DNA of 26,092 nucleotides. Source: Zygnema cylindricum (taxonomy: Eukaryota; Streptophyta; Zygnematophyceae; Zygnematales; Zygnemataceae). Location: positions 172,245 through 198,336 of the forward strand of contig JBBHKE010002302.1 in assembly GCA_037447655.1 (NCBI GenBank). Direction: 5' to 3'. Position 1 is the stretch's first letter. Each line of letters begins with the position of its first letter. A model generated the notes under the pieces. The model did not search any database, was not told where the DNA came from, and saw only the letters and a list, made by a program, of their open reading frames with translations. Made by a program: the position numbers and the translations under genes. Below are positions 25,641-26,092 of the stretch, piece by piece.

Positions 25641-26092
25641 AGGTACTGCAAGAAATAAATGTTACGAACATTTATTTCAACGGCTAATATTACAGTCGGT
25701 TTGTGATCGGACGGCCACGGCGCAAGGCAACATTGAAGAATGGCCGCTTTGGCAATTTTCGATCATTGCCACACCATGTGACACGTGGCGCTTTCTCATT
25801 GGGTTGTAGGATTTCAGAAGAGCATCAGAACAAGCTCGAATGTGACAACCGTCACCTTCTAGGCAATGCCGTACGATGGTCGTACAAAATGTACTCTGGC
25901 ACCACATGTACAATGATCTGATTGGTGTCGTACCCTAGTAGTAGAGGGTTTAGAGAGGGGTTTAGGACTTAGGAAATATGTTGTAGCCGCCTCTCTACCA
26001 GAGTGCTTTTGTACAAAAGGTCGTCTTACACCATCAATAACTTACTGCTCAAGGGAGCGAATTCAAAGATTATTTTTGTAGCAGACTCAGGG
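25641..26092. other. Unassigned right edge of window
   Basis: Less AT-rich than its left neighbour. ORFs of 72 and 78 codons overlap on opposite strands at 25677-25921 but neither shows a domain I can name. Confidence 0.5.

Noticed and set aside
25677-25921. Opposed 72- and 78-codon ORFs, possibly a transposase scrap
   Set aside because: A faint resemblance to a DDE-type C-terminal region was considered, but no catalytic motif or consistent frame could be shown.

Overview
The window looks like nuclear DNA of a streptophyte (land plant or charophycean green alga). Both genes have GT-AG introns and domain sets typical of plant apoplastic proteins (plant-type LRR, EGF-like, LysM, Ole e 1-like and root-cap-type domains). 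The non-coding DNA is AT-rich, full of microsatellites and transposon debris. A charophyte such as Chara is a guess; the sequence alone does not settle the genus.

Gene 1 (+ strand, 938-12264, 5' end outside the window) was rebuilt as 12 exons with matching phases at every junction and one continuous frame of about 735 codons to a TGA stop. The order is: end of a leucine-rich repeat block, EGF-like module, papain-family (C1A) peptidase domain, two more EGF-like modules, four LysM domains, stop. No membrane segment follows the LysM block, so the product is probably secreted. The catalytic cysteine of the papain domain is replaced by serine, while the oxyanion-hole Gln, catalytic His and catalytic Asn remain. 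This architecture is the best candidate for something undescribed in the window: a Ser-His-Asn papain-fold domain placed between an LRR and a chitin/peptidoglycan-type LysM tail.

Gene 2 (- strand, 21846-18064, complete, 6 exons, 555 codons plus stop) encodes a secreted cell-wall-type protein: signal peptide, Thr-Pro-Pro repeat linker, Ole e 1-like domain, second Thr-Pro-Pro linker, and root-cap-type domain opening with Gly-Asp-Pro-His. The two genes converge on a gene-free interval (12.3-18.0 kb).

The rest is repeat structure, much of it derived from the two genes. A decayed copy of the last LysM exon of gene 1 lies at 23.06-23.74 kb. The promoter and signal-peptide end of gene 2 is duplicated at 13.57-14.04 kb, partly head to head, and a third fragment lies inside an inverted-repeat element at 22.4-22.8 kb. 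Introns of gene 1 hold a BED-type zinc-finger fragment between 28-bp direct repeats, a 170-bp-arm inverted repeat, and several private simple-sequence arrays. A ten-base N gap interrupts a CT microsatellite at 13494-13503.
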